64,000 nucleotides of DNA, taken from the NCBI RefSeq assembly GCF_048544455.1, contig NC_133530.1:18777748-18841747 (forward strand). Reading direction: 5' to 3'. Position numbers and translations under genes: made by a program. The notes below the pieces were generated by a model. The model worked only from the letters and a program-made list of their open reading frames with translations, was not told where the DNA came from and ran no database searches. This DNA is from Silene latifolia. Its lineage: Eukaryota > Streptophyta > Magnoliopsida > Caryophyllales > Caryophyllaceae. Of the stretch, positions 11,777-23,303 are shown one piece after another; the first letter of the stretch is position 1; every line of letters starts with the position of its first letter.

Positions 11777-13079
11777 TACTCCCAGGAGGGAGTAACACAC
11801 TACCAATTGTACCAATCCCCACCCTATTAGTATTACCAGACAGAGCAGTGCCAATCCCAGGTTTTGGGGTGGCATTGTTCAAAGCATCCTGGAAAGTATA
11901 TTGACTAAGGTGAGTATTGGTTTTCCCTGCTCGAATAATTTCCTGCCTGCTCATAGTGATAGGTGGTTTTGCAGGAGTTTGAACTTGACTGTAAGTACCA
12001 TCCTTGGACCAAGTAACCTGCAACTTATGCTGGACTTCCTCAGGGGTCTTAGTCCCAGCAGGGGTCACAGGTAGAATGACCACAGGAGATACAGGCTTAG
12101 CTGGTTGAGGAGTGGGCACAATGACAGAGGGTGGGTTAACAGTCACAATAGGAGCAGTGGTCTTTTTTGGGATCCACTGTTGTTGAACAGGTTTCTCAGT
12201 TGATTTTAGTTTAGGTTTCCTGCATTTCTCACTCTCATGACCTATACCCCCACACACAGAGCATGAAATTGGTTGCCATTCACACTCAACCACAATCTTA
12301 ACAATGTTACCATCTTCATCAAGAAATTTAACAAAAGTAGGTAACTTTTGACCAAAGGGTACTTCAAGTAAAACACGTGCAAAGCCAAGACGGGTTTTTT
12401 CCATGGTAGAAACATCACTGCGTATGTACTTACCCAAAAGTCCTGCAATTTTTGGGAGACACTTACCCCAGAATTTTAAAGGTAAGTTCATCAGTTTGAA
12501 CCATACAGGACCGCTTTAACATCATCCTTTGTTAATTCAACATTCTCGGTCCAATTTCTCACAATAAGGGGCTTATTATCAAACAAAAAATGACCTTGCT
12601 CGAGAACAAGATCCTTACTCGTACATGAAACGAACCAGGAAAATACCACTGGGTAGAAAGGATACCTTATCAATTGGATAGTTCGTCCGGATACGCTGAT
12701 AAACCCTTCAACAACATCCAAAGGGGATTCGCACCAAGGATGAAACAATAAACAGAGGGCTTCCAGAAATTAAGCTCTTCCCGAATATCCTCTCGGTAAC
12801 TTGCATCAAATCCCGAGGTTCCTCCTCTATAGTTGCTAAAGTCGCTTTCTTTCTCTTACCCCGAACCAACCATGCTTCACCACTCTCATTAATTTCATGA
12901 TTCAAGGTCAAAAGGAGCGGACGGTAATTTCATTAACGTTCTTCGTTTTAGTAACAGTAGATGCAGAAGGACCAGTTTTTTTTGGATTATTTATAACAGG
13001 AGATGAAGATTTAGACATGTTTTTGGTGTTTTGTGTAGATTTATTTGCAGAATTTGAGGTGGATGCAGTAGCTCTCACC
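11769..13079 (-). pseudogene. LINE ORF1 (DUF4283-like, CCHC zinc knuckle)
   Basis: ORF1 encodes the RNA-binding partner of plant L1 elements. A Ser/Lys-rich start is read from about 13079. The DUF4283-like core follows, with WTENVELTKDD and LPLKFWGKCLPKIAGLLGKY (about 12420-12600). Next is one zinc knuckle, CSVCGGIGHESEKC (CX2CX4HX4C, about 12210-12255), then a long Pro/Thr-rich tail ending at the TAA at 11769-11771. The frame changes near 12900, 12720 and 12490, so the copy is inactive as it stands. Its stop codon overlaps the ORF2 start by 8 nt. Confidence 0.8.
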
Positions 13080-13857
13080 ATTATTGCAGAAAAACGGCGC
13101 ACAAACAACCTAGCAGATCTTCCTTTTTTTCAGAGCTTTCTCTCTCTCTAGTTTCTCTCTCTTCATTGCGTTAATTATCTTTTAGTTAGATAATCAAGTA
13201 ATTAATATAATTGAATTATTATTAACCAATAGAAAAATTACACGTGGATTAAAATTAAATGTTTTAAGTAGGCATATTTATAGATTTACATATGTATTCA
13301 ATTTATTGAAATTGAGCAAGTTTATTGCAATAATATTCAAGAAGGAGTTGCACATATAAATAATTTTAAATTAGAGTGATGTAAATTTTTTTTTTTCGTT
13401 TAACCAATTATACTTTTAAAAATTAAAATGTCAATGTTTAATGTTAAGTATGTTATTATTTGCCCTTAATATTTACAAATTCTTTATTATTTCATAAACC
13501 GCGTAAAATTAGAATTATATGATATTTATTTGTTACTTAAAATATCATAAGAATAAACATAGAAATTTAAAATTTAGTATGAATTTTGATTTTTAATTGT
13601 TTTTTTATTATCTAGAAATTAAAAATGCCAAAATTTAATGTTTTTTATACTAATTTATTTGTTATGTAAATATTTTTAATTTGAGGATTGGTGACGTGGA
13701 ATTTTGGTAATGCAAGGTGGCATTTAGTAATGCGAGGTGGCATTGTCTATGTGGCCTTTAAAGTTTAGCCTTTTAATAGTATTTATAGATTAATTTTGAA
13801 AGTACTAGCTATTTAACTCTCTTAATCACATTATTACTAATTAGAGTATATTTTATT

Positions 13858-13935
13858 CGTTGACCCAAAAACCATCCGACCATAACTAACCCAACCCAAA
13901 CCTAAACTGAATAACCCATTTGTCACCCCTGCCTA
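13858..13935. repeat. Degenerate GACCC/AACCC-type repeat
   Basis: A short stretch of loosely repeated acccaa/gaccca units upstream of the first B3 gene. It is related to the blocks at 4690-4910 and 19700-20150. Confidence 0.4.
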
Positions 13936-14048
13936 TACTTCATGGACTGTCCATTATATATACATCTTATAAACACTTTATTCCAAAGAAAACCACTTAA
14001 CCACCTCTAACAAATTAACAAGCTATCATTTGTTTTGTTATATCCTAC

Positions 14049-17000
14049 ATGGCTATAGACGATCATTCTCAAATCTTTCCAAGCTTCTTCAAGATAATTC
14101 TTGAGCCTCGGCACGACCTTCAAAGATTGGTATTCCTCTCGACTTTGCAATTAAACATTTTTTATTTACGGTTTCCTAACATGTGCCTTGTCAGGGATAT
14201 TTAAAATGGAAAGTTTGAGGATGAATATCTTGAAACAATAGGTTTGGGTATAGACGGTAGGGCGAACAGACGGGTAAAGACCTCTAATAAAATGGGTATG
14301 GGGACAAGGTGGGGCACCCTCATCTGCTTCCCACTTTATGGCAAATGGGTATTTTGTGAATTGTGAGTGGAAGCACTATCCGTCTATACATATAGACGGA
14401 TAGTGTTCGTCTATAATGAGAATTTGTGATCTTGAAATATGAAAAAGTGATTGGTCTTCAATTTCTTATAAATTTCATACTTGAAACTATTGTTTAAGTA
14501 TCTTTAACATGTGTCAGTTGTCGAATTGGGCACAAGTTAAAAAAACCGTTCTTTTATGGGCTATGTTTTTACGCTTTGGAACTCTTATTTTGTCTAAAAA
14601 ACTAGTCTTGTGCTATGTGATGTCAGGACCATAGAATCAACAGCATATTGTCATGTGATCTACTGCATGCATGCAATGTGTGATAATGTTAGACTTATGA
14701 AATATGATGTTGAAGATAACCAGAACTTTAGCTTGCAAAGTGCTCATGTCCACGTGGTAGATTTGTGAGCCAAAAAAGGCGAATTCAATTCGATAACTAA
14801 TGAGTGGGACGGAGGGAATACAAATTACAGAGTAAATTACTACTCCCCACGTCTGATTAAATTCTCTTTCACAATGAATAAAAAAGGAAAACAAATGATT
14901 GGGAGAAAAGGGGTACATTTTATTTAAGGTTTGAGAAAGTGAAAAAATCTCAGCATCTTTTGGATGAAAAAGTCATTTTCTTTGTTAATACATTTTTTTT
15001 ACTGATGATGCAATGGAAACTATCAGAATGTTAGTACATGCAAATGATGCAATGGAAACTAACAGTTTCAAACTTGTATCAGGGAATTCCAGAAAAGTTT
15101 ATGACAGAATATGGGAGTGATTTTATGGATGTTGTAAGCCTCCAAATTCCGACTGGTAAGACATGGGAAGTCGTGTTATGGAAAGAAAATGGCAGGGCTT
15201 GGTTTAAAGAAGGTTGGCCTGAAATTGTGAACTTCTGTTCAATATGTCATGGCCATTTCTTGATTTTTACTTACAGAGGAATGTCTCTGTTCAATTTGTA
15301 CATTTTCGACATGACTGCCTGCGAGGTTGAGTACCCTATTGATCCTCAAGAAAGCGAGACCAAGGCGTACCCAGGTTCACATAGTTCTTCACCAAAAGGT
15401 TATAACGAAGCCGTGATGGTTATTTCTTCTAAGATCCTTTTTGCTGACTCATTCAATCAGTTATGTTTCAACTTTCTTGCAGAAAATGGGATGCTTGGTT
15501 TGGTCAGACAATTTAGAAGGAAATTTGGTGCGGTCACCCGTAAGGATATCAATAAGATTAATTCTTATCAGTTCAAAAACCCTTGTTTTGCCATTGTAAT
15601 GCGCCCATCTTATGTGACGCAAACTGGTAATCACTTTCGTATGGTAAGAATTTTATTCATTGTAGAGTTAGTCTTGTGTAAGGCCGTTTTACACTAATAT
15701 AGTTGTAAAACGGATCTAAACACAAATATTTGTGTTAAGTTATATATACACTTCATTACTAAATGGATAACGACTGATGTGCGTCTACAGTCGTTATAAG
15801 AACGTTGCATGCATAATTGCATACAGTGATTCGGGAAGTTTTTGCTTAATTGGGGTTTAAACCCAAAGTATTTGTCAAAATAGTGTTACTTTGAAACTAT
15901 TTATCAAAAATGGGTCCATGTCATCAATTTGGTATTTTTCTTTTTTTTTTTAATTGTCTGCTACCTTGTCGCTGTGCGGGACAGCGACTACCCTTAACTG
16001 CCTCATCTTGTTGCTCTGCTCTTCCTCTGCGTACTTTAGCCGTCAATTCATGTGCTCTATAAACACTATAATTGGATGTTTTATCTTCTTCCTCCGAGAT
16101 TACCTTATTCAAAATGACGCAATACTCTAAATGTAATTCTCTGCAAACCACACCCAGCTACAATGCACGCAAAACTTGTACTCATTTTGCATATGTATTC
16201 CCAATATATTTGGCTACAATACACACAAAACTTTAATACAACATATTTTCTCAACAAAAAAATTCCTACTCCATTAATCATTGAATAGTCATATACCATA
16301 AAATTAATGTGTAAATGTACGGCCAGGGAGCATCCATTATGCTCTGTTTTCCTCCGTTACGGCAAATTTTAGCAATCGCCGTGTGTGTTGTATGAAACGA
16401 GATAGATTCCGATACATGTATAAATAGTTAATATGATGACGCTTGGCACAATTGTATCGATTTTGAGCTGTTTCATTATCGTCGCGACGTCGTAAAGGCT
16501 TGTTCTGTTTTTCAATGGTTATATTTATGACCGTATGGTGTGCTTGGTCATGTCGTGAATAGTGATTTGTCATCATGAATGACTTACGTATGGTATCATC
16601 GTTATGTTGGCGGTGGGGCTTTGGTAGCTGGTGGTTGTTGGTTGTTCGTAGATATTGGCGTGTTGCCGTAGTCAAGAGTAGTCGCTGTCCCACACAGCGA
16701 CAATGTAGCAGGCAATTAAAAAAAAAAAAAAAAAAAGACACCAAATTGATGACATGGACTCATTTTTGGTAAATAGTTTCAAAGTAACACTATTTTGATA
16801 AATACTTTGGGTTTAAACCCCAATTAAGCAAAAACTTCGTGATTCGGAGTACAACTTAAAATTAGTACTCCGTACTCTGTAACATATAAATGACGTGGAG
16901 GGGCATGCCAATTAAAATAGCTACTGGTTTAATTTGTTTCGGTTTGGTGTCACAGCAAATACCAGCAAAATTTGCCGCTGAATACTTCCGAAATGCACAA

Positions 17001-17276
17001 GGGACCGGTATGCTTCAAAATGCAACTGGTGAGACATGGCCAATTAAATACAATGGTAGTGAGCCAAAGTTTATGAAAATTTGTTGGGGGTGGAAGGAGT
17101 TTGCATTGGACAACAAATTATGTGTCGATGATATTTGTGTTTTTGAGTTGATAAATGCAGTCGAGTGTTTGTTCAAAGTTGAAATAATCCCACATTCATC
17201 TCCCGCCTCAACTTCAAGTGTTGGTGTTGGTGTAGCTAGTCCGAGTACTTCTACAAGATCTGATCTGCGGAAGTGA
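14049..17276 (+). CDS. REM-type B3 protein, copy 1 (two B3 domains, 4 exons)
   Basis: Predicted nuclear DNA-binding protein of the REM/VRN1-like B3 family, 292 residues. Exons: 14049-14129, 15083-15398, 15483-15643 and 16956-17276, all with GT/AG borders and consistent phase. The first B3 domain (about residues 10-100) starts FPSFFKIIL, runs through GRAWFKEGWPEIVNFCSICHGHFLIF and ends with the family signature YIFDMTACEVEYP. After a Ser-rich linker the second B3 spans exons 3-4 (NPCFAIVMRPSYV to CLFKVEII, about 165-262). The start ATG is shared with copy 2. Intron 1 contains a 193-bp MITE and intron 3 a 1-kb MULE, both absent from copy 2. No coding damage is seen. A ubiquitin pseudogene follows, as a functional ubiquitin gene follows copy 2. 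The target genes are unknown. Confidence 0.82.
14236..14428. mobile_element. 193-bp MITE with 9-bp target duplication (in B3-1 intron 1)
   Basis: The ends are CAATAGGT... and ...GAATTTGTG. Both termini carry TATAGACGG in inverted orientation about 14-20 bp in, and near the right end is a palindrome (CCGTCTATA-c-TATAGACGG). It is flanked by perfect ATCTTGAAA repeats (14227-14235 and 14429-14437). A second copy at 19044-19232 has a different perfect 9-bp duplication, which fixes the ends of the family. The 9-bp duplications suggest Mutator-type mobilisation. Confidence 0.85.
15835..16838. mobile_element. Non-autonomous MULE (1,004 bp, long inverted ends) in B3-1 intron 3
   Basis: Terminal inverted repeats of about 165-170 bp begin GAAGTTTTTGCTTAATTGG on each side. 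The flanks are perfect GTGATTCGG duplications (15826-15834 and 16839-16847). Each inverted repeat contains its own palindrome, GTCGCTGT...ACAGCGAC, and an A or T tract. The interior has no recognisable gene. The matching intron of copy 2 (22130-22274) lacks it, so it landed after the gene duplication. It lies inside a transcribed intron and would add an approximately 1-kb self-complementary RNA segment. Confidence 0.93.
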
Positions 17277-17917
17277 AGTGTGACTTTGTTTTCGGACCTT
17301 AATTACAGCAAAACTGTAACTTTGTTTTCGGACCTTGGTATAGTCCGTAATTAAAACTCCATCATCGTGTTAAGTTTGTACTCTTTAATCCAAATCTTAT
17401 TTAAATTACAATTTTGCTGTAACTTAATTAAGGTCCGAATGTCGCATGTATTTCTTCCACTCTCACGGGTAAACATATGATATGCCTATTTCCTTGAAGA
17501 ACCCTTTTACCGATGATAAATACAGTATCATTGCCTGAGCCGGAAAGAGCATTAAATTGTCGGATGTTCCCACTTGTATACGACTGTACTCGTATTTCAT
17601 CCATTTCCATCAATAAGCATCATTTGGCTACAAAGTTTATAGCGCGGCTATTATAACCGAGAGCAGTACTCAACTACAAACCACAGTTATTAGAGAAGAC
17701 TAAGATAACCGAATCTAATCAATACAAATACCTACTTTTCAAATCGTTAAGCATTATTAGCGCAAATGCAGCTCCTTATCTAATGACGCCAACTTATCTA
17801 ACAGCTCAATCACCCATCCCTTCCAATACTTATTTTACTTGACTAGATATCAGTGTTTAAATACAAGTTCAAATCCAAATTTTAATGTTATAATTTCCAA
17901 AATAATTAGCCAAACCC

Positions 17918-17925
17918 TATAAATA
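17918..17925 (+). promoter_or_regulatory. TATA box of the dead ubiquitin copy
   Basis: TATAAATA within CCCTATAAATATCACC, identical in context to the box at 23222-23229 of the intact polyubiquitin gene. Confidence 0.6.
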
Positions 17926-17929
17926 TCAC

Positions 17930-18750
17930 CCTGTAACCCAACCTTCTACATTAATTCCTCTTCTCAACGCAATTTTCGTCGATTATCATCAGCACATAAT
18001 TTGTTTGTATTCGAATTTTGAATTTATATTAGCACTGCGAACAATTAGGGTTTTATTTTCTCAATTTGGAACCCTAGATTTGATTATCATATTACTTGCT
18101 AAAACTGTATGATTGTATTCCGTTCCTGTGATTAGATAACGCCATTTCTGTAGCATGTTGGTTAATTGGTTGATAATTTGATCTAAAAGTCGACTATTCG
18201 CTTCTGATCTTATGTTCTTTTGTTGAATTTCTGTTTAAATTTCGCTTTTTATGAGGAGTTTGATTGATTAATGTTTGATTTAGCGTTTAAAAAATTTATT
18301 GTTTTTGTCTGATTGTACACGGTTTTCAAATTATCTGAAGGAGATTTTGAAAACCGTATACAATCAAATGAAAAAGATAATTAGTTTTCCACATGACCTG
18401 GTTTTTAGTTATGCTTATAATGGTTTTCTTGTTTTAGGGGCTCTCGGCCTCTCGTTGATGCCCGATTTCTGTTTGCTCCGGGTTTCTGAGTGCTCAAGTC
18501 TTAATTGCTGGTTTTGATTATGTGTAGATGCAAATCTTCCGTCAAGACCCTTACTGGCAAGATCATTACTCTCGAGGTTGAGAGTTCCGACATCATTTAC
18601 AATGTCAAAACTAAGATTCAGGACAAGGAAGGCATTCCTCTAGACCAGCAAAGGCTGATGTTTGCACGCAAGCAACTTGAGGATGGCCGAACCCTTGCTG
18701 ATTACAATATTTAAAAGGACTTCACCCTCCATTTGGTGTGCAGTCGTTTT
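17930..18750 (+). pseudogene. Ubiquitin pseudogene (duplicate of the polyubiquitin gene)
   Basis: The 5' leader, the intron-like region and one ubiquitin unit (from ATG at 18528) are collinear with the intact gene at 23222-24325. An extra base within the first six codons shifts the frame. The remaining unit reads [16 protein letters not shown]...[10 protein letters not shown] and then stops at a TAA replacing Gln62. Substitutions hit conserved positions, for example Gly47 to Arg and Asp24 to Tyr, and similarity ends at about 18745. Relative to the intact gene, about 90 bp are missing around the 5'-UTR splice donor. It keeps the unusual Thr28 of the intact copy, so that variant predates the duplication. 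Confidence 0.88.
18311..18365. repeat. Near-perfect hairpin in the 5' intron region (pseudogene copy)
   Basis: Arms of about 20 nt, GATTGTACACGGTTTTCAAA and its near-perfect complement, are separated by about 13 nt. The same hairpin sits at the same place in the intact polyubiquitin intron (23681-23735). Confidence 0.7.
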
Positions 18751-19043
18751 TCTCTTTAGAGTCTTTACTTATCTAATATTTCATCCATCTTCATGAGCCA
18801 GTGCCGTGCCATTTTGTCTTCTAGGGACGACGGGCCGGCACAAGACACCGCCCGACCCGACCTATTTCCATTACAAATCTATTGTATTACAAATTTACAA
18901 CGGGTGTGCGCATGACAACATGAATACATTATACAGCGTACATCTTAGATCTTATTGTCGACTGGGAAATGTTTATAGGACTAGCTCTCAGCTAGAAGCT
19001 ACGGTTATTACTCCTTCAGTCTCCGTAGATACCTATTTTATTT

Positions 19044-19232
19044 CAATAGGTCTTGGTATAGACGGGTGGGGCGAACAGACGGGGTAAAGACCTCTAATAA
19101 AATGGGTAGGAGGATAAGGTGGGGCACCCCCCACGTGCTTCCCACTTTATGACAAATGGGTATTTTGTGAGGGAAAATGGTATCCGTCTATACGTATAGA
19201 CGGATAGTGTCCGTCTATAATGAGAATTTGTG
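19044..19232. mobile_element. 189-bp MITE, second copy of the family at 14236
   Basis: Begins CAATAGGT, ends GAATTTGTG, and is flanked by perfect ATTTTATTT duplications (19035-19043 and 19233-19241). It is about 90% identical to the copy in B3-1 intron 1. Confidence 0.85.
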
Positions 19233-19699
19233 ATTTTATTTTAGGGTGTAATAATCTAATTGTAATTTGTTTTCAATTGCAATATTTGGTGAGTTTTTGT
19301 GGGTTTTCATATGCAAGTGGGCGATTTGCTTTCAATGTGGTCATATTCATTATCACTTATTTAGTTATTTCGTTGGTCTTGGTGCCAAAAAGAATAGATA
19401 ACTATTGTCTATTGGTTTTGGTGCCAATAATAGTACTCCTTCTATACCATACTAATGGTAACATTGAGAATCTTGACACTATTCATGTTTGTAGAGAATT
19501 TTAGATATTATTCTTAATTTATAAAACAAAATATAGTCATGTGAATTTTTGTTTAATTTATCGTCTTCAAATTTTTATAATTTTTAATAATGTGTAACTA
19601 AAGATATTCACGTTGCAAAACGTGTTTCGGCAAGTGTGAAAAAGTCAATGTTACCATTGGTGTGGTATGGAGGGAGTAGATAACTATTAAGTCGACTAT

Positions 19700-20150
19700 A
19701 TACCAAAAAAAAAAGTTGACCTGACTTATTTTAATAATCCGACTTGATAAAGGCTGACCTAAGATCCAAAAGCAACCCGACTTGAATAATACGACTTGAA
19801 TAATCCGACTTGATAATGCTGACCAAAGTTGACTCGAGCGAAGATCACCCAACAAAGGTGACCAAATCAATCTTTTTAAACGAATGAACCAACACCCAAA
19901 ATGACCCATACCTGAAAATGTCACGACCTAAAATGACAAGACTCAAACTTGAAATGACAATGACAATGACAACAACAACTTGACATCTGAAACTGATGAC
20001 CCAAAATAACCCGAACTGACACAAAATGAGTGCTAGAACTAAATGATCTGACCGCAACTAAGCACGAACTGACACAAAATGAGTACTAGAAGTAAATGAT
20101 CTGATCCTAACTGAGGTGTCCCAAATCCAACCCGATTAACCAATTTGCCA
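19700..20150. repeat. Degenerate GACTTGA/GACCC repeat with a 53-bp tandem duplication
   Basis: Loose repeats of gacttgaataatccgac, tgacc and acccaa units. Between about 19994 and 20100 a unit of about 53 bp beginning GAACTGACACAAAATGAGT is present twice in tandem. Related sequence occurs at 4690-4910. No gene is seen. Confidence 0.55.
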
Positions 20151-20262
20151 AACCTACTTATTAGTTATTACTTCACGGACTGTCCATTCTATACCTCCCA
20201 TTTAATAACCACCTAACAAATTAACAGGTTAATAATACTTTATTGTTGTCCTTCATGGAATC

Positions 20263-22610
20263 ATGGCTATAGATGATCATTCTCAACAATTTCCAAGCTT
20301 CTTCAAGATAATTCTCGAGCCTCGGCACGACCTTCAAAGATTGGTATTCCTCTCTACTTGGCAATTAACCATTTTTACGGTTTTTCTGACATGTGCTGTG
20401 TTAAGGATACTTAAAATGGAAAATTTGAGGATGAATATCTTGAGTAATGAAAAACTTATTTTCTACTTCAATTTCTTAGAAATTTTATACTCAAACCTAT
20501 CCGTTTAAGTATATTCTTAACATGTGTCAGTTGCTCAGTTGGGCACAAGTTAAAAAAACCGTTCTTTTATTTGATTAAGTTGCATTATCAAATGGGCTGT
20601 GTTTTTACCCTTTATAACTTGTAATTTGGATCTCTTATTTTGTCTAAAAAACTAGTCCTGGTGACTGCACCCTTTTTTCGCTAAGTCTTCCTTGAGACGG
20701 ATATATCTTTGTATACATACGGTGCTATGTGATGTCAGGCCATAGAATCAACATCATATTTTCATGTGATCTACTGCATGCATGCAATGTGTGATAATTT
20801 CAGACTTTATAATGTTGAAGATAACCAGAACTTCGGAAAATATAGTACAAATTACATTGTAAAAGATATACTCCCTCCGTCCCGGTCAATTGTTGTCCTT
20901 TGGTTTTGGCACAAAGACCAAGGAAAAAGGAGAGAACCAATAACTAAATGACAAGTGGAACAATTTGAATGAGAATGATCAAATTACTCATCAAGTTCAT
21001 TCTTAAAATAAAAAGGACAACAAATGACTGAGACACTCAAAATGGAAAAGGACGACAAATGACCGGGATAGAGGGAGTATTCCTTAAGATGGATATATCT
21101 TTTGTTTAATGGATGTTTGAGAAATTGAAAAAATCTCAGCATCTTTCAGATGAAACAATGATCAGTTTTGTTTGTTATTGCCTTGTATCTGATATTAGAG
21201 TCCTAGTCTCCGGCCTACACGAGATAAGTACTCGTAGATCAGATGCATGCAATATTTCTTATGTATATATATCGCGGTTAATCAACTTTTATAGCATAAC
21301 TCGACATTCAATCATTGTTTCATTTCATAAAACTGCTCCTGTTACTCCTGCTACCAATTATGCCGTGTTTTGTAACATGCTGCATAGGGACTACAATTTA
21401 CATGCAGTGAAAACTAACAATGTAAACTTGTATCAGGGAATACCGAAGAAGTTTATGACAGAATATGGGAGTGATTTTATGGATGTTGTAAGCCTCAAAA
21501 TTCCGAATGGTAAGACATGGGATGTCGAGCTACGGAAAGAAAACGGCAGGGCTTGGTTTAAAGATGGTTGGCCTGAAATTGTGAACTTCTATTCAATATG
21601 TCATGGCCATTTCTTGATGTTTACTTATCAAGGAGAGTCTCGGTTCAATGTGTATATTTTCGACATGACCGCCTGCGAGGTTGAGTACCCTCTTGATCCT
21701 CAACAAACCGAAGTCCCGAAGACAATGAGTGAATTTCAGACCAAGCCAAATCCCCGCTCACCTAGTTCTTCACCGAAAGGTTATTTGTTATATTGCTAAT
21801 TGCTACGGAGTAATATTTTCGGGATAAAGAGTTTTGTTCGTCACTGATCATGAACTCATGACCATGAATCCGTGACGATTATTTCAAGTTAAACCATCAC
21901 AAGAAATGATATTTATCCATATTTCACATAATTTGTTGGTTCAGTTACTCAGTTATTAGCTTTTATTTTTCCTGCAGAACATGGGATGCTGGATTTTGTC
22001 AGACAGTATAGAAGGAAATTTGGTGCGATCACCCGTCATAATATCAGGAAGATTAATTCTTATCAATTTGAAAACCCGTCTTTTACCGTTGTAATGCGGC
22101 CATCTTACGTGAAGTATAAATTTCTTATGGTAAGACTATAAGATGATTACTTAGACTTATTTAGCTAAGAAGATTTTTGAATGACCTTAAAAACTTTGGA
22201 GAGACGGAACACTTTTAACAAATGAGATGAAGAAAATACGTAGTAGTTGAATTTGTTTGAATTTGGTGCTGCAGAATGTACCTATGAAATTCGCTGCTGA
22301 ATACTTGACTAATGCGGAAAGCTGCACACTTCAAAATGCAACTGGTGATACATGGCCGATTAAATTCGAGGGCAAAAGGCCAGTGTTCAAGAAGTTTTCC
22401 TTGGGATGGGAGACGTTTGTATTGGACAATAATTTAAGCGTCGATGATATTTGTGTTTTTAAGTTGATAAACGCGGTCAAGTGTTTGTTCAAAGTTGAAA
22501 TAATCCGATGTTCATCTCAACCATTAGGGGTTGGCGTTGGTGTTGCTGGTCGGAGTAGTTCCAAGAGATCTCCAGAAGTGGAGACCGAAGTAACATTAAT
22601 CGATGATTAG
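20263..22610 (+). CDS. REM-type B3 protein, copy 2 (two B3 domains, 4 exons)
   Basis: Paralog of the gene at 14049-17276, 303 residues. Exons: 20263-20343, 21437-21779, 21978-22129 and 22275-22610, with the same phases as copy 1. The first B3 runs from FPSFFKIILEPRHDLQRLG to YIFDMTACEVEYP (about 10-100), with GRAWFKDGWPEIVNF and SICHGHFLMFTY in the core. A linker of about 40 Ser/Pro-rich residues is longer than in copy 1. The second B3 runs from PSFTVVMRPSYV to CLFKVEII, and the tail is acidic (EVETEVTLIDD). A short upstream ATG at 20255 is out of frame. Intron 1 holds a Stowaway MITE. The reading frame is undamaged and an intact polyubiquitin gene lies 0.6 kb downstream. This is probably a nuclear transcription regulator; its targets cannot be told from sequence. 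Confidence 0.85.
20871..21077. mobile_element. Stowaway (Tc1/mariner) MITE in B3-2 intron 1
   Basis: 207 bp, with ends CTCCCTCCGTCCCGG and CCGGGATAGAGGGAG as inverted repeats and TA on both sides. These are the classic Stowaway terminal sequence and target duplication. It is non-coding and absent from copy 1. Confidence 0.93.
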
Positions 22611-23221
22611 CACTCTTATGCGTGTACAATATATAATGTTGTTTCGAAACTTAGTACAGTTGATACTTGGTCGTAAGCCTGTAAGGTGATGGATAGAAAG
22701 CTCCTTAGGGGATCCCATGAAGGCTTCTTTGCTTGATTTTGTTCATATAATATAATGTGTGTTAAGATTAGATCGGGTCGACAAACTTAACTTAAACTTC
22801 TGTCATCTTAAAACCGTTATATACTCTCAAATCCCTATTTTACACCCACCTTTCACATATGTCCTTGATTACCTATTTACACCGTTGATTTAGGGGCCCC
22901 ATATAACGGACTTGTCGGAGGCCAAGGTATACGAAAACTAGTGGGCACAATCAGGATTACCGAATTTAATCAATACAAAGTACACATCTACTTTTTTAAT
23001 CGTTAGATATTACTGGCGCAAATGCAGCCCCTTATATAAAATGACGCCTAATTTATTAATCATTCAATACTAATTTCATTTGTCTATATATCAAAGATTA
23101 ATACAATTTCTCTCAAATTCTAATATTATTATAATTATTATAATAATATTATAATTTCAAAAATAATTAGGTCTAATTATTTCCTAATCTTTATCATTGA
23201 GTTGGTCAAACAACCAAACCC
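22611..23221. other. B3-2 3' flank and polyubiquitin upstream region
   Basis: No gene is seen. The first 150 bp are a likely 3' UTR. From about 22930 the sequence parallels the region upstream of the ubiquitin pseudogene (17640-17917), including GCGCAAATGCAGC..CCTTAT, so it probably holds the ubiquitin promoter. I cannot assign particular factor sites. Confidence 0.5.
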
Positions 23222-23229
23222 TATAAATA
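23222..23229 (+). promoter_or_regulatory. TATA box of the polyubiquitin gene
   Basis: TATAAATA, 30-80 bp upstream of the presumed leader exon, conserved in the dead copy at 17918-17925. Confidence 0.7.
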
Positions 23230-23303
23230 TCACCCTGTAACCCAACCTTCCTCAATAAATCCTTTTTCATCGCAATTTTCTTCGATTATCATCAGTACAC
23301 AAG

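Larger units (their letters stand above)
8303..13172 (-). mobile_element. L1-type LINE (near full length, frame-broken)
   Basis: A 4.87-kb minus-strand retroposon ends in a poly(A) tail (the T run at 8308-8323). It has a 5' UTR rich in GAGAGA, ORF1, ORF2 and a 3' UTR. Flanking ATTACTTT (left) and ATTATCTTTT (right) look like a slightly diverged target duplication; the uninterrupted duplicate near 7785 shows ATTACTTTAG at the same site. ORF2 carries endonuclease, reverse transcriptase and a C-terminal zinc-binding region. The copy has about five single-base frame breaks in total, so it cannot move on its own now. Confidence 0.9.
4992..13789 (-). mobile_element. Non-autonomous Helitron (minus strand) with a nested LINE
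   Basis: On the minus strand the 5' end reads A|TCTATAAATACTATTAAA (13789 downward), a typical plant Helitron start. The 3' end has a hairpin, ACCCGTG-ATTTT-CACGGGT, then CACAAAA and CTAG|T (4995-4992). Insertion between A and T, the hairpin about 7 bp before CTAG, and the terminal sequences all match the family. Without the LINE (about 8303-13172) the element is about 3.9 kb of A/T-rich DNA with no Rep/helicase gene. Pairing these two ends into one element is an inference; they could belong to overlapping copies. Confidence 0.65.

Noticed and set aside
15038-15082. Start of B3-1 at the ATG within intron 1 (15038)
   Set aside because: The spliced start at 14049 is conserved in all three copies and supplies the first strand of the B3 domain.
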